NCBI GenBank assembly: GCA_900544245.1
Contig: UQUH01000014.1
Coordinates: 1-33,654 of the forward strand
Length of the DNA stretch: 33,654 bases
Source: an uncultured Coriobacteriaceae bacterium
Lineage (GTDB): Bacteria; Actinomycetota; Coriobacteriia; Coriobacteriales; QAMH01
Direction: 5' to 3'
Shown: piece by piece, positions 26,984-33,654 of the stretch
Layout: the number at the start of each line of letters is the position of its first letter
Numbering within the stretch: position 1 is the stretch's first letter
The notes under the pieces: generated by a model
Told to the model about the DNA's origin: nothing
Databases searched by the model: none
What the model saw: only the letters and a program-made list of their open reading frames with translations
Program-made: the position numbers and the translations under genes

Positions 26984-27682
26984 TCAATCAATCATGGTCA
27001 ATGACCGTATGCGGGGATACTGCGCCTCGTCGATGATCCTGCCGTTCTCGTCGACGATGATGCGGAGCTGCTCGTCAGCCTCCATGGTGCGCTTGGCTAT
27101 TTCCTCGATGACCTCGTAGTTCTCGACGATCTTGGCAAAACCCGCGTATTTGCCGTCGAGGAAGGAGAGGTCGTTCATGAAGATGATGAGACTTGAGGCG
27201 TCGCTTTGCTGCCCGTCGGCAGCACGGTTCATGGCGATGACGCCACGCTTGAGCGAATTCGTGTTGCGAATGTCGGACTCCTCGTACTCGCCCGTGATGA
27301 GATAGTCATCGTCTTGCTGGGTGTTCCCGACGCGCAGGTACATCTCGTTGAGAATCCAGAAAACCGGCTTACCGTCATAAAACCCGCTATCGACGAGACG
27401 GCAGAAGCGCTCCGCCGTCACGGGCGCCGAATGAGAGTAGACCTCGATGGAGAGGGGCGAGGACTCGTAGCCCTCGAAGACGAGCTCCGCGTGATGGATG
27501 CCCGAGGCGTAGTCTATCTCCTCGACAGGGGCCGAGACGAGCGTCTCGTCGGAATCGCTCTTCTGGCTATCGGCCTGGGCCGGGGAAGACGTCGAGCATC
27601 CGACCACGAGCATACCGATGAGCACGCAAAGGGCGCAGGCAATGACGAGACATGCGAATCGTGTGTTTGTCAGGCGTTTCAT
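26984..27682 (-). CDS. Degenerate cyclophilin-like lipoprotein, paralog 3
   Basis: About 232 residues with signal peptide and lipobox LVVGC. It aligns with the two downstream paralogs over the whole cyclophilin domain (YASGIHHAELVFEGYESSPL, APVTAERFCRLVDSGFYDGK, SLKRGVIAMNRAADGQQSDA, LDGKYAGFAKI), but the catalytic stretch is lost: where they have FYRIxxGFCxQGGTKG it has FWILNEMYLRVGNTQ, so the Arg and the QGG are gone, and the FFITL strand is IIFMN. It is probably not an isomerase; a binding or structural role, or decay, are possible. The ATG at 27682 is chosen; an ATG at 27694 is equally possible and neither has a clear ribosome site. It follows trpS by about 36 nt. Confidence 0.8.
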   Translation of the reverse strand: MKRLTNTRFACLVIACALCVLIGMLVVGCSTSSPAQADSQKSDSDETLVSAPVEEIDYASGIHHAELVFEGYESSPLSIEVYSHSAPVTAERFCRLVDSGFYDGKPVFWILNEMYLRVGNTQQDDDYLITGEYEESDIRNTNSLKRGVIAMNRAADGQQSDASSLIIFMNDLSFLDGKYAGFAKIVENYEVIEEIAKRTMEADEQLRIIVDENGRIIDEAQYPRIRSLTMID

Positions 27683-27718
27683 ACGTCGGCACATTCTACT
27701 ATAAGCACGGTAGGCGAA

Positions 27719-28768
27719 CTAGTAGACCATTCCCATCGCCTCGTTGACCTCGGCGAGCGTTTCGTTCGCGATCTCGTTCGCCCTGCGGTTGCCCTCGTGC
27801 AACACGTCCCTGACGTAGTCCATGTCATGCGTGAGCTCCTCGCGACGCGCGCGGATGGGCGCGAAATACTCGTTGACCGCCTCGATGACGAAGGCCTTGA
27901 GCGCGCCGCCACCCCCGTCGCCGATTTCGGCGGCGATGTCGGTCTCGGCACGACCCGAGCACAATGCCGCGGTGGTGAGCAATGCGGAGACGCCGGGACG
28001 GTTCTCTCGGTCGAAGGTGATGTTGCGATCGGAATCCGTCGGGGACTTCTTGACGATCTTGGCGGTCTCGTCTGCGGTCATGCACAGCGAGATGCCGTTC
28101 TTGTAGCTCTTGGACATCTTGCGCCCATCCAGGCCGGGCACCTCAATGACGTCGGAGAGGACGCCTTCGGGCTCGGGGAACACCGGGGCGTAGCGCTCGT
28201 TGAAACGACGCGCGATCGTACGCGTGATCTCGATGTGGGGGAGCTGGTCCTTGCCAACGGGAACGACGTTGCCCTTGCAGAAGAGAATGTCGCAGGCCTG
28301 GTGAACCGGATAGGTCAGGAGCAGGCCCGTGAGCGCATGACCCGACGCCTCCTGCTCGGCCTTGACCGTCGGGTTGCGCTCGAGCTCTGACTCGCTCACG
28401 AGCGAGAGGAAGGGAAGCATGAGCTGATTGAGCGCGGGGACGGACGAGTGGGTGAAGATCATCGTCTTTTGCGGATCGATGCCGCAGGCAAGGTAGTCGA
28501 TGACGATGTTGTAGACGTTGTCGGCGATGTTTGCCGTGGTATCACGGTCGGTGATGACCTGGTAGTCGGCGATGACGATGTTCGTGCGTATGCCGCGGTT
28601 CTGCAAGTCGACACGCCCCTTGAGCGTTCCGAAGTAGTGCCCGAGATGCAGCCTGCCCGTGGGCCGGTCACCCGTGAGCATGCGGTACTTTCCGGGATTG
28701 ACCTCGAAATCCGCGCGAATCAGGTCGCTCTTGCGTTTTGCCGCCTCGAAACTGCCCTCGTTTGGCAT
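27719..28768 (-). CDS. trpS: Tryptophan-tRNA ligase
   Basis: Charges tRNA-Trp. Class I synthetase of 349 residues with the HIGH-type motif in TGDRPTGRLHLGHYFGTL, VIADYQVITDRD, LLTYPVHQACDILFCKGNVV, VGKDQLPHIEITRTIARRFN and the KMSKS motif in GLDGRKMSKSYKNG, followed by a helical tRNA-binding end. Full length. The ATG at 28768 has AAAGG 10 nt upstream. The 63-nt gap before it carries a 16-bp palindrome but is far too short for a T-box leader. Confidence 0.96.
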   Translation of the reverse strand: MPNEGSFEAAKRKSDLIRADFEVNPGKYRMLTGDRPTGRLHLGHYFGTLKGRVDLQNRGIRTNIVIADYQVITDRDTTANIADNVYNIVIDYLACGIDPQKTMIFTHSSVPALNQLMLPFLSLVSESELERNPTVKAEQEASGHALTGLLLTYPVHQACDILFCKGNVVPVGKDQLPHIEITRTIARRFNERYAPVFPEPEGVLSDVIEVPGLDGRKMSKSYKNGISLCMTADETAKIVKKSPTDSDRNITFDRENRPGVSALLTTAALCSGRAETDIAAEIGDGGGGALKAFVIEAVNEYFAPIRARREELTHDMDYVRDVLHEGNRRANEIANETLAEVNEAMGMVY

Positions 28769-28801
28769 GTCAGCGCTGCCTTTCTCTCGAAAACGTCTGC
28801 A

Positions 28802-28817
28802 AGATGGTACACCATCT
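28802..28817. promoter_or_regulatory. 16-bp palindrome between the histidine phosphatase gene and trpS
   Basis: AGATGGT and ACCATCT flank a 2-base centre, giving a symmetrical 16-bp site 34 nt upstream of the trpS start. It has no T-run on the side needed for a terminator of the minus-strand genes. It could be an operator or a short RNA hairpin; nothing identifies the factor. Confidence 0.4.
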
Positions 28818-28831
28818 GGAAAAACGTACGG

Positions 28832-29500
28832 CTAGTAATTGCCCAAATCCTCGGGATGGATACCGTAGGATTCGAGTTCGGCAAAGCCGGGGCGAACCCT
28901 GAAGACGAAACCGTCGACATTGCGCACGATGAGGTGATTGACCTCATCGGTTCCCATGTTGAGCCAATTGCCCATGAAGCCGCGGATGACGCCGCCATGC
29001 ACGACGACGGCCGTGCGGCCTTCGAGGCGCTCCAAATCATCACTCGCGCTTCTGATGCGGGCGAGAAAACCGTCGAAGCTCTCCCCTCCTCCGTCCGGCG
29101 GCCATCCCGCAGCGCGCGGACCCCACGGAAACGGAAGGTCCCGTTCGATGACATCGTCAAAGCTCATCCCCTCGATGGGTCCGAAGTCGAACTCGACGAG
29201 ACGCTCGTCAACCTGGGCCTCGATGCCGAGCTCGCGGGCTGCCGGCTCGGCGATCATCGTCTTGCAACGCTTGAGTGGCGAACAGATGATGCGGTCGGGG
29301 CGCCAGGCGACAAGGCCGGCAACCGCACGACGCGATTGCTCCTCGCCGAGTCCGGTGACGCCTTCGTCTCGCCTGCCGAGGAAGAACCCCTGCGCATTCG
29401 CATGCGTCTGGGCATGTCGCATGAGGAGCACGCGCGGTGTTTCGTCATCAGCCGCCGTCGCAAGCGGGTTGGGAGTAGCAGTTTCTTTCTCGCGCGTCAC
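28832..29500 (-). CDS. Histidine phosphatase family protein (phosphoglycerate-mutase-like)
   Basis: About 222 residues of the branch-1 histidine phosphatase fold. VLLMRHAQTHANAQGFFLGR holds the nucleophile His in the RHG-type motif (here RHA); IICSPLKRCKTMIAEPAA, EFDFGPIEGMSF and the second catalytic His in AVVVHGGVIRGFMGNWL follow. The substrate cannot be told; small phosphoesters such as cobalamin intermediates, phosphoglycerate or sugars are all used by the family. The start is the GTG at 29500 (VTREKE), with AAGG 7 nt upstream, 16 nt after the pseudouridine synthase stop. The frame upstream of that runs into rluB. Confidence 0.85.
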   Translation of the reverse strand: MTREKETATPNPLATAADDETPRVLLMRHAQTHANAQGFFLGRRDEGVTGLGEEQSRRAVAGLVAWRPDRIICSPLKRCKTMIAEPAARELGIEAQVDERLVEFDFGPIEGMSFDDVIERDLPFPWGPRAAGWPPDGGGESFDGFLARIRSASDDLERLEGRTAVVVHGGVIRGFMGNWLNMGTDEVNHLIVRNVDGFVFRVRPGFAELESYGIHPEDLGNY

Positions 29501-29516
29501 GACGACACCTTTCGTC

Positions 29517-30272
29517 CTAGAGTCCCGCGACTTCGCGCAGACTCGCAACCTCGTCTTCGGTCAGCAATCTCCAAGACCCCTCCTCGACATCGACGAGCTC
29601 GAGTGGGCCGAAACTGCTTCTGTGCAAGTCGAGCACCGGGTGGTGCACGGCCGCGCACATGCGTTTGACCTGCCGCTTGCGTCCCTCGTGAATAACGAGC
29701 TCGATGTCGGAACTGCCATCGGGACGTTCGGCGACGATACGCACCCGTGCTTGGGCCGTGAGACCGTCGTCGAGCATGATGCCGCCACGCAGACGCGCGA
29801 GGTCGACCTCGTCGGGCACGCCCGCGACATGTGCCTGGTAGGTCTTGTCCACATGGTGCTTCGGATGCAGGAGGCGCTGGCCCATGTCCCCGTCGGTCGT
29901 GAAGAGCAGGAGCCCCGTCGTGTCCTTGTCGAGCCTGCCGACCGGAAAGAGGCCGGAATAGCGTCCCCGGGGTACGAGCTGTGCCACGCAGGGGCGACCC
30001 TGGGGATCATCCATCGTGGTCAGATAGCCCTTGGGCTTGTGAAGCATGAGGTAGACGCTGCCATCCTCGAGATGCACCTCGCGCCCATCGACGCACACGA
30101 CATCAACCTTGGGATCGACCTTGCTGCCGAGTTCGGTCACGATCTGGCCGTTCACGCTCACGCGACCGGCGGTCATGAGGTCCTCCGATCCCCTGCGGCT
30201 CGCGACGCCGGCGCGCGCGAGGAACTTCTGCAGGCGCATGGGAAACGGCTGTTCGGGCGTTGCGTCTGACAT
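29517..30272 (-). CDS. rluB: Pseudouridine synthase, RluB/RsuA family
   Basis: Makes pseudouridine in ribosomal RNA, most likely 23S. The 251 residues have an N-terminal S4 RNA-binding domain (MRLQKFLARAGVASRRGSED, GRVSVNGQIV), then LMLHKPKGYLTTMDDPQGRP and the catalytic Asp in FPVGRLDKDTTGLLLFTTDG, with HEGRKRQVKRMCAAV near the end. RluB is the usual name next to scpA-scpB in Gram-positive genomes; the exact target base is inferred. It follows scpB by 2 nt. Confidence 0.92.
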   Translation of the reverse strand: MSDATPEQPFPMRLQKFLARAGVASRRGSEDLMTAGRVSVNGQIVTELGSKVDPKVDVVCVDGREVHLEDGSVYLMLHKPKGYLTTMDDPQGRPCVAQLVPRGRYSGLFPVGRLDKDTTGLLLFTTDGDMGQRLLHPKHHVDKTYQAHVAGVPDEVDLARLRGGIMLDDGLTAQARVRIVAERPDGSSDIELVIHEGRKRQVKRMCAAVHHPVLDLHRSSFGPLELVDVEEGSWRLLTEDEVASLREVAGL

Positions 30273-30274
30273 GG

Positions 30275-31276
30275 TTATCCGACCAGCTCGATATCGTCAT
30301 CGTCGGGCTCGGCTTCGTCGAGCTCCTCGTCATCGTCTTCGGTATAGACGTACGCCTCTTCTTCCTCGGGGTCGGCCGTGTCGATCAGGTCGTCCTCGTC
30401 GGCTGCGTACTCATCATCCAGCTCGTCATCGTCCCCATCGTCGGCAGCGTCATCGTCGTCAGAGACGTTTATGTCATCCTCACCGAAGTACGCGTCGAGG
30501 ATGCCATCGACGTCCTCGATGTCGACTCCGAGGTAGTCGTCGACCTTCTGGGTCATGGACTGCCCGATGATCTCGGCGACGCCCTCGGCGTCGTCTTCGC
30601 GCACGTCATCACCGCGGTCGACTTCCTCGACCGCGAGACCGACCCGGACAGTCGCGAGCCCCTCCTCGTCATCTGCAAGCTCGAGCTGCATGTCATCGGT
30701 CTTTCCCGCGCCGCTCAGACGTTCGCGGATCTGCTCCTTGCTCGCCTCGTCGGGAGCGAAGTCCTCGAGCGGCGGCAGGTCCTTCACGCTTCTGAGGCCG
30801 AAGCGCTCGAGAAAGGTGCGCGTCGTGCCATAGAGGATGGAGCCGCCCGGCTTGTCGCGCCCCATCTCGCGTACGAGCCCCTTCTCGACGAGCGAGGAGA
30901 CAACGCTTTCCGAATTCACGCCACGTATGGCATTGACCATCGCGCGCGTCACGGGCTGGTGATACGCGATGACGGCAAGGGCCTCGAGAGCGGCCTGCGA
31001 CATGCGATGCGTGTCCCATGAGATGACGTAGCGCTCGATGACGTCGTTGTGGGCGGGATGCGTGTAGAAGCGCCATCCTCCCGCCACCTCGCGTAGCTGG
31101 ATACCGCGGTTCTCATCACGGTACTCGGCGGCGAGCGCCACGAGGGCCTCGTCAACCTGCACGGGGCCGACCTCGAGAATATCCGCCAGGCGCGCGGCGC
31201 TCACCGGCTCATCGGAAACGAACAGGAGCGCTTCGACGGCGCTCATCAGGTCAGCAATCTGCTTGTCACGTGCCAT
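30275..31276 (-). CDS. scpB: Segregation and condensation protein B with a long acidic C-terminal extension
   Basis: Winged-helix partner of ScpA and SMC in chromosome condensation. Residues 1 to about 190 are the normal domain pair: SAVEALLFVSDEPVSAARLA, REVAGGWRFYTHPAHNDVIE, LEALAVIAYHQPVTRAMVNA, IRGVNSESVVSSLVEKGLV, GSILYGTTRTFLERFGL. About 145 further residues follow, rich in Asp and Glu, with runs such as DDDDAADDGDDDELDDEY and EDDDEELDEAEPDDDD, making the protein far longer than typical ScpB (about 200). The start is the ATG at 31276 with AGGAG 5 nt upstream; a GTG at 31282 overlapping the scpA stop as GTGA is possible but lies on the ribosome site. Confidence 0.94.
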   Translation of the reverse strand: MARDKQIADLMSAVEALLFVSDEPVSAARLADILEVGPVQVDEALVALAAEYRDENRGIQLREVAGGWRFYTHPAHNDVIERYVISWDTHRMSQAALEALAVIAYHQPVTRAMVNAIRGVNSESVVSSLVEKGLVREMGRDKPGGSILYGTTRTFLERFGLRSVKDLPPLEDFAPDEASKEQIRERLSGAGKTDDMQLELADDEEGLATVRVGLAVEEVDRGDDVREDDAEGVAEIIGQSMTQKVDDYLGVDIEDVDGILDAYFGEDDINVSDDDDAADDGDDDELDDEYAADEDDLIDTADPEEEEAYVYTEDDDEELDEAEPDDDDIELVG

Positions 31277-31278
31277 GC

Positions 31279-32187
31279 TCACTCCTCATGAGAGGTTGAA
31301 GAGGCTGCCTGGGAGAAAGCCTCCGGGCCACTTGCCTCGATTCCGTCATCGGTTTCGCCGGCATCATCCTCGTCGAACTGCTCGAGCGAAGGGTCGTCTG
31401 GCATACCCCAATCGGGCACCGAGAAGTCGGTGATTTCGGGAGCGTCGGGTTCGATGTCGAGCTGTATCTCGTCAAAGGCAACGTCCTGGAAGATCTTGAT
31501 GACGCCACGTTTGTAGAGTTCGAGAATCGCCAGGAACGTGACGACGACGAGCTCGGGTGTGGGCGCGGGACCGACGAGTTGTTCGAAGGTGCAGCTCTCG
31601 CGACGCCGCATTGAGCGGTAAATCCCCTCGACATGGCGCTCCATCGAAATGGGCACGGCGGCGATGTGCTCGGCCTCGAGCAGAAAGGTGTCACGTCGCG
31701 CCGCGATATCGGCGCAGATGACGGCCAGCCCATGCAGAGTGACATCCTTGAGGTAATCGGGCATGAGACCTAGAAAGCGCTCGTCGGGGCCGACAAGACG
31801 CGGGTGCATCTTCGCCTCGTTCTCCATCCGCGCGCCCAGGGCCGCCGCGACGTTCTTGAACTGCTTGTACACGACGAGACGTTCGACGAGGATGTCGCGC
31901 GTCTGCTCGGGCGTCAAGTTGGCGAGCTCGTCATCGAGCTCGATTGGCTTGACGACCTCCTTGGGCAGAAGCGAGGATGCCTTGATCTGCAGCAACGTGG
32001 CCGCGACGACGAGGAAGTCACTCGCGATATCGAGATCGAGGTCCTTCATGCGTTCGACCTCGGCAAGATACTGATCGGTGATGTCGGCGATGGAGATCGC
32101 CCCGATGTCGATCTTCTGACGCGAGACGAGCGAGAGCAGCAGGTCGAATGGTCCCTGATATGCATCTATGCGGACGCGATATGACAC
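31279..32187 (-). CDS. scpA: Segregation and condensation protein A
   Basis: Kleisin subunit of the SMC-ScpA-ScpB condensin. It has the N-terminal family signature YRVRIDAYQGPFDLLLSLVS and IDIGAISIADITDQYL, a middle MERHVEGIYRSMRRRESCTF, and the C-terminal winged helix VVTFLAILELYKRGVIKIFQ, followed by an acidic tail of about 65 residues. Three starts are possible: ATG 32205, ATG 32193 and GTG 32187. The GTG is chosen because CGGGAG lies 7 nt before it and it gives the usual MSYRV start; the ATG at 32193 is too close to that ribosome site and 32205 has none. The stop overlaps or abuts scpB. Confidence 0.92.
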   Translation of the reverse strand: MSYRVRIDAYQGPFDLLLSLVSRQKIDIGAISIADITDQYLAEVERMKDLDLDIASDFLVVAATLLQIKASSLLPKEVVKPIELDDELANLTPEQTRDILVERLVVYKQFKNVAAALGARMENEAKMHPRLVGPDERFLGLMPDYLKDVTLHGLAVICADIAARRDTFLLEAEHIAAVPISMERHVEGIYRSMRRRESCTFEQLVGPAPTPELVVVTFLAILELYKRGVIKIFQDVAFDEIQLDIEPDAPEITDFSVPDWGMPDDPSLEQFDEDDAGETDDGIEASGPEAFSQAASSTSHEE

Positions 32188-32203
32188 GCTCATGCTCCCG
32201 TTC

Positions 32204-32234
32204 ATTCGAATGCGTTCGAATCGCTATTCTAGCG
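32204..32234 (-). promoter_or_regulatory. Candidate scpA promoter and operator-like palindromes
   Basis: Just upstream of scpA, ATTCGAA and TTCGAAT flank 4 bases to give a perfect-armed 18-bp palindrome at 32204-32221. Next to it CGCTA-TTC-TAGCG (32222-32234) is a second short palindrome; on the minus strand it contains TAGAAT, a 5/6 match to a -10 box. A matching -35 box is not clear. A protein bound to the first palindrome would sit between -10 and the start codon, a repressor-like position. Confidence 0.45.
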
Positions 32235-32245
32235 CAGCGCAGGCG

Positions 32246-33654
32246 CTATCTTGATGACGAGGCTTCGATTGCCGGGGAGGCCAGCGCGATGGCCGCGTCG
32301 GGGACGACACGGTATATCACGATGTCCTCGATTCCCTCGGGCGTCACGTCCTGCGCGCATTCCGGGGCAAAGCGCAGCCTCTGGCTCGATGGCGTCACGA
32401 TATAGCCAATCCCCGACGCATCATCGCAGGTCCGGCCATTTGCGCCGAAGATGTTGTCCCCCATCGTCGCGTCGCCTTGGAGCAGCAGCGCCTTCTGGGC
32501 AATGGCACCGGCCCCGAGAGCCGAGCGCAGCTGCCTCTCGAGGATGTAGACGCAATTGAGACGTCTGTTGTCGATGTAGACGTCGGAATGGTTGTTGAAG
32601 GCCGAGCTTGCGTCATCCAAGACGAAGAGGACCTGCTCGCCACGATCGAGCCCGTCGACGAAATCCGCCAGCAAACGCATCTCCGTGACCTCGTCGTCCT
32701 CTATGCGATACACGGAATCGTTGTACTGGTAGGCGCCGACGTTATTGGCGATCATGACGAGCATGATCGCCACGGGCACGAAGACGGCAGCGCCGGGATG
32801 CCGCCGGGACGCCACTGCCCACATGCCGAAGAGGAGGTACGCGCAGACAAGCACCTTGGCGAGCCACGTACCCGGATTGATGTCGAGGAGGGCGCCGTGG
32901 TAAATGTCGCTCACGGCTGCGCTCTGAGACGGATCGGCGCCCGGATCGATCGGAAGGGTGGATATGCGGTCATCCAGAAGGCGCAGCACGTTGAATTGCG
33001 CGTTGTCGAAACCCTGCGAGTAATCGCCGCTTCCCAGCATGAAGACGACGAGCAGGCAGAGCGCGAGCGTCGAGGCGACGGCGGCGCAGAAGACCCCCGG
33101 GCTACGCATGATGGCAGCCCCGTCGCCACGGAACAGCTGCTTGATGGTCAGGAACAGCAAGGGCAGGAAAAGGGGCGCCACGTAACGTACGTGGGGGCGA
33201 ATGCCGACGTGGCCCAAATCCTCGCGTATGGAAATGGTGTAGATGACGATGAGGAGGATGAAGACGAAGGCAAACAGACAGAAGAGGTAAAGATCGCGCT
33301 CGCGCCTGGTCAGCCGCGGCCAGGTGAGAGCGGGCAGGACGAGCGGGAAGAACATGAACGCGATGACGAAATGCGTCGTATCACTCAGGAACGCGTAAAG
33401 GGAGAAGAGCAGCGTATAGGGATTGAGCAGAACCGACGGGTCGGTCTGGTTGTACGAGTTGAGGAGTCCCGAGAAGAGCGTGAGCTTGAGAATGATGAAG
33501 GGAATCGCAAAACCGACTACGAAGCAGGCAAGGGGGACGCAGGCGCGAAGCCAGGCTTGCTCTCGCACCCGGCCCGCGACTCGCGCGATGCCGCTGCGGA
33601 ACTCGCGCGCCTGGGGCGCGCTCAGACAGTCCTCGCAAGATCGCATCGCGCTCA
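32246..33654 (-). CDS. Polytopic membrane protein, 5' end running into a repeat and the window edge
   Basis: At least 466 residues in a frame still open at the edge. From about residue 37 there are around eight predicted membrane helices (for example CFVVGFAIPFIILKLTLF, LYLFCLFAFVFILLIVIY, VRYVAPLFLPLLFLTIKQL, WLAKVLVCAYLLFGMWAVA), a loop domain around 206-260, and a soluble C-terminal region of about 155 residues with LFVLDDASSAFNNHSDVYID. This resembles the C-terminal half of GT-C-type membrane glycosyltransferases, but the N-terminal half with the acidic catalytic residues is not present, so I leave it unnamed. The first 32 or so residues (MRSCEDCLS...) are encoded by repeat R1 rather than by family-like sequence. 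Either the gene is truncated by the repeat or the true start lies later. Confidence 0.6.
   Translation of the reverse strand, partial: SAMRSCEDCLSAPQAREFRSGIARVAGRVREQAWLRACVPLACFVVGFAIPFIILKLTLFSGLLNSYNQTDPSVLLNPYTLLFSLYAFLSDTTHFVIAFMFFPLVLPALTWPRLTRRERDLYLFCLFAFVFILLIVIYTISIREDLGHVGIRPHVRYVAPLFLPLLFLTIKQLFRGDGAAIMRSPGVFCAAVASTLALCLLVVFMLGSGDYSQGFDNAQFNVLRLLDDRISTLPIDPGADPSQSAAVSDIYHGALLDINPGTWLAKVLVCAYLLFGMWAVASRRHPGAAVFVPVAIMLVMIANNVGAYQYNDSVYRIEDDEVTEMRLLADFVDGLDRGEQVLFVLDDASSAFNNHSDVYIDNRRLNCVYILERQLRSALGAGAIAQKALLLQGDATMGDNIFGANGRTCDDASGIGYIVTPSSQRLRFAPECAQDVTPEGIEDIVIYRVVPDAAIALASPAIEASSSR
33555..33654. repeat. Repeat family R1, copy 2 (partial, cut by window edge)
   Basis: Two blocks match the element at 2262-2455. 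GGCTTGCTCTCGCACCCG begins the first, which continues for nearly 20 further bases with a few differences. The second, beginning GCTCAGACAGTCCTCGCAAG, also continues with few differences to near the end of the window. The sequence between them differs in length and content, and the left inverted-repeat arm of copy 1 is missing here. Both copies are open on the minus strand in the frame giving MRSCEDCLS. The other end lies outside the window. Confidence 0.65.

Noticed and set aside
27683..27710. TATAGT box 3 nt before an ATG at 27694, suggesting a leaderless message for paralog 3
   Set aside because: The ATG is too close to the -10 box for a normal start site and no -35 box is visible, so it is not called.
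28769..28831. T-box riboswitch upstream of trpS
   Set aside because: Only 63 nt are available and neither specifier stem nor antiterminator sequence can be found.
32204..32221. LexA/SOS box
   Set aside because: Only the CGAA/TTCG part matches; the required C and G next to the spacer are not both present.

Overview
The window is high-GC bacterial chromosome in which every supported gene reads on the minus strand. Gene content and order suggest a gut-type Actinobacterium of the class Coriobacteriia; this is an inference from base composition, the pyr cluster, the aroA-cmk-plsC-ispH-DUF512-der-plsY-gpsA order and the lipoprotein cyclophilins, not from a marker gene. No rRNA, tRNA, CRISPR array or insertion sequence with a transposase was seen.

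Reading in the direction of transcription (right to left), the right end holds the C-terminal part of a polytopic membrane protein whose 5' end runs into an interspersed repeat. Then come scpA-scpB (chromosome segregation), an RluB/RsuA-type pseudouridine synthase, a histidine phosphatase, trpS and three tandem lipoprotein cyclophilin-like genes, the first of which is degenerate. A long block of tightly packed, often overlapping housekeeping genes follows: tyrA, aroA, cmk, plsC, ispH, a PDZ-DUF512 radical-SAM-like protein, der, plsY, gpsA, rpe, a cysteine desulfurase, a PHP phosphatase, a Nif3-like protein, a C4 zinc-ribbon coiled-coil protein and coaBC. As given, coaBC is broken by a short insertion containing 12 consecutive G.

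After coaBC lies a small AT-richer island holding an orphan CdiA-C-type tRNase (PD-(D/E)XK) gene, closed by a strong hairpin terminator. The left third is a complete de novo UMP pathway: pyrR-pyrB-pyrC, then carA-carB-pyrK-pyrD-pyrF, with pyrF cut by the window edge. Both pyrR and carA are preceded by a PyrR-type RNA hairpin (CNGNGA hexaloop) whose lower stem would pair with the Shine-Dalgarno sequence. This predicts translational control of both half-operons by PyrR and uridine nucleotides.

Two unrelated families of non-coding repeats are scattered between these genes. One is a 194-bp element with 24-bp imperfect terminal inverted repeats downstream of carB, with a related sequence at the right edge of the window. 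The other has a core of about 62 bp flanked by arms that differ between copies yet stay self-complementary; it lies between carA and carB and upstream of pyrR. These repeats, the orphan toxin domain, the dual PyrR sites and the decaying cyclophilin array are the parts most worth a second look.
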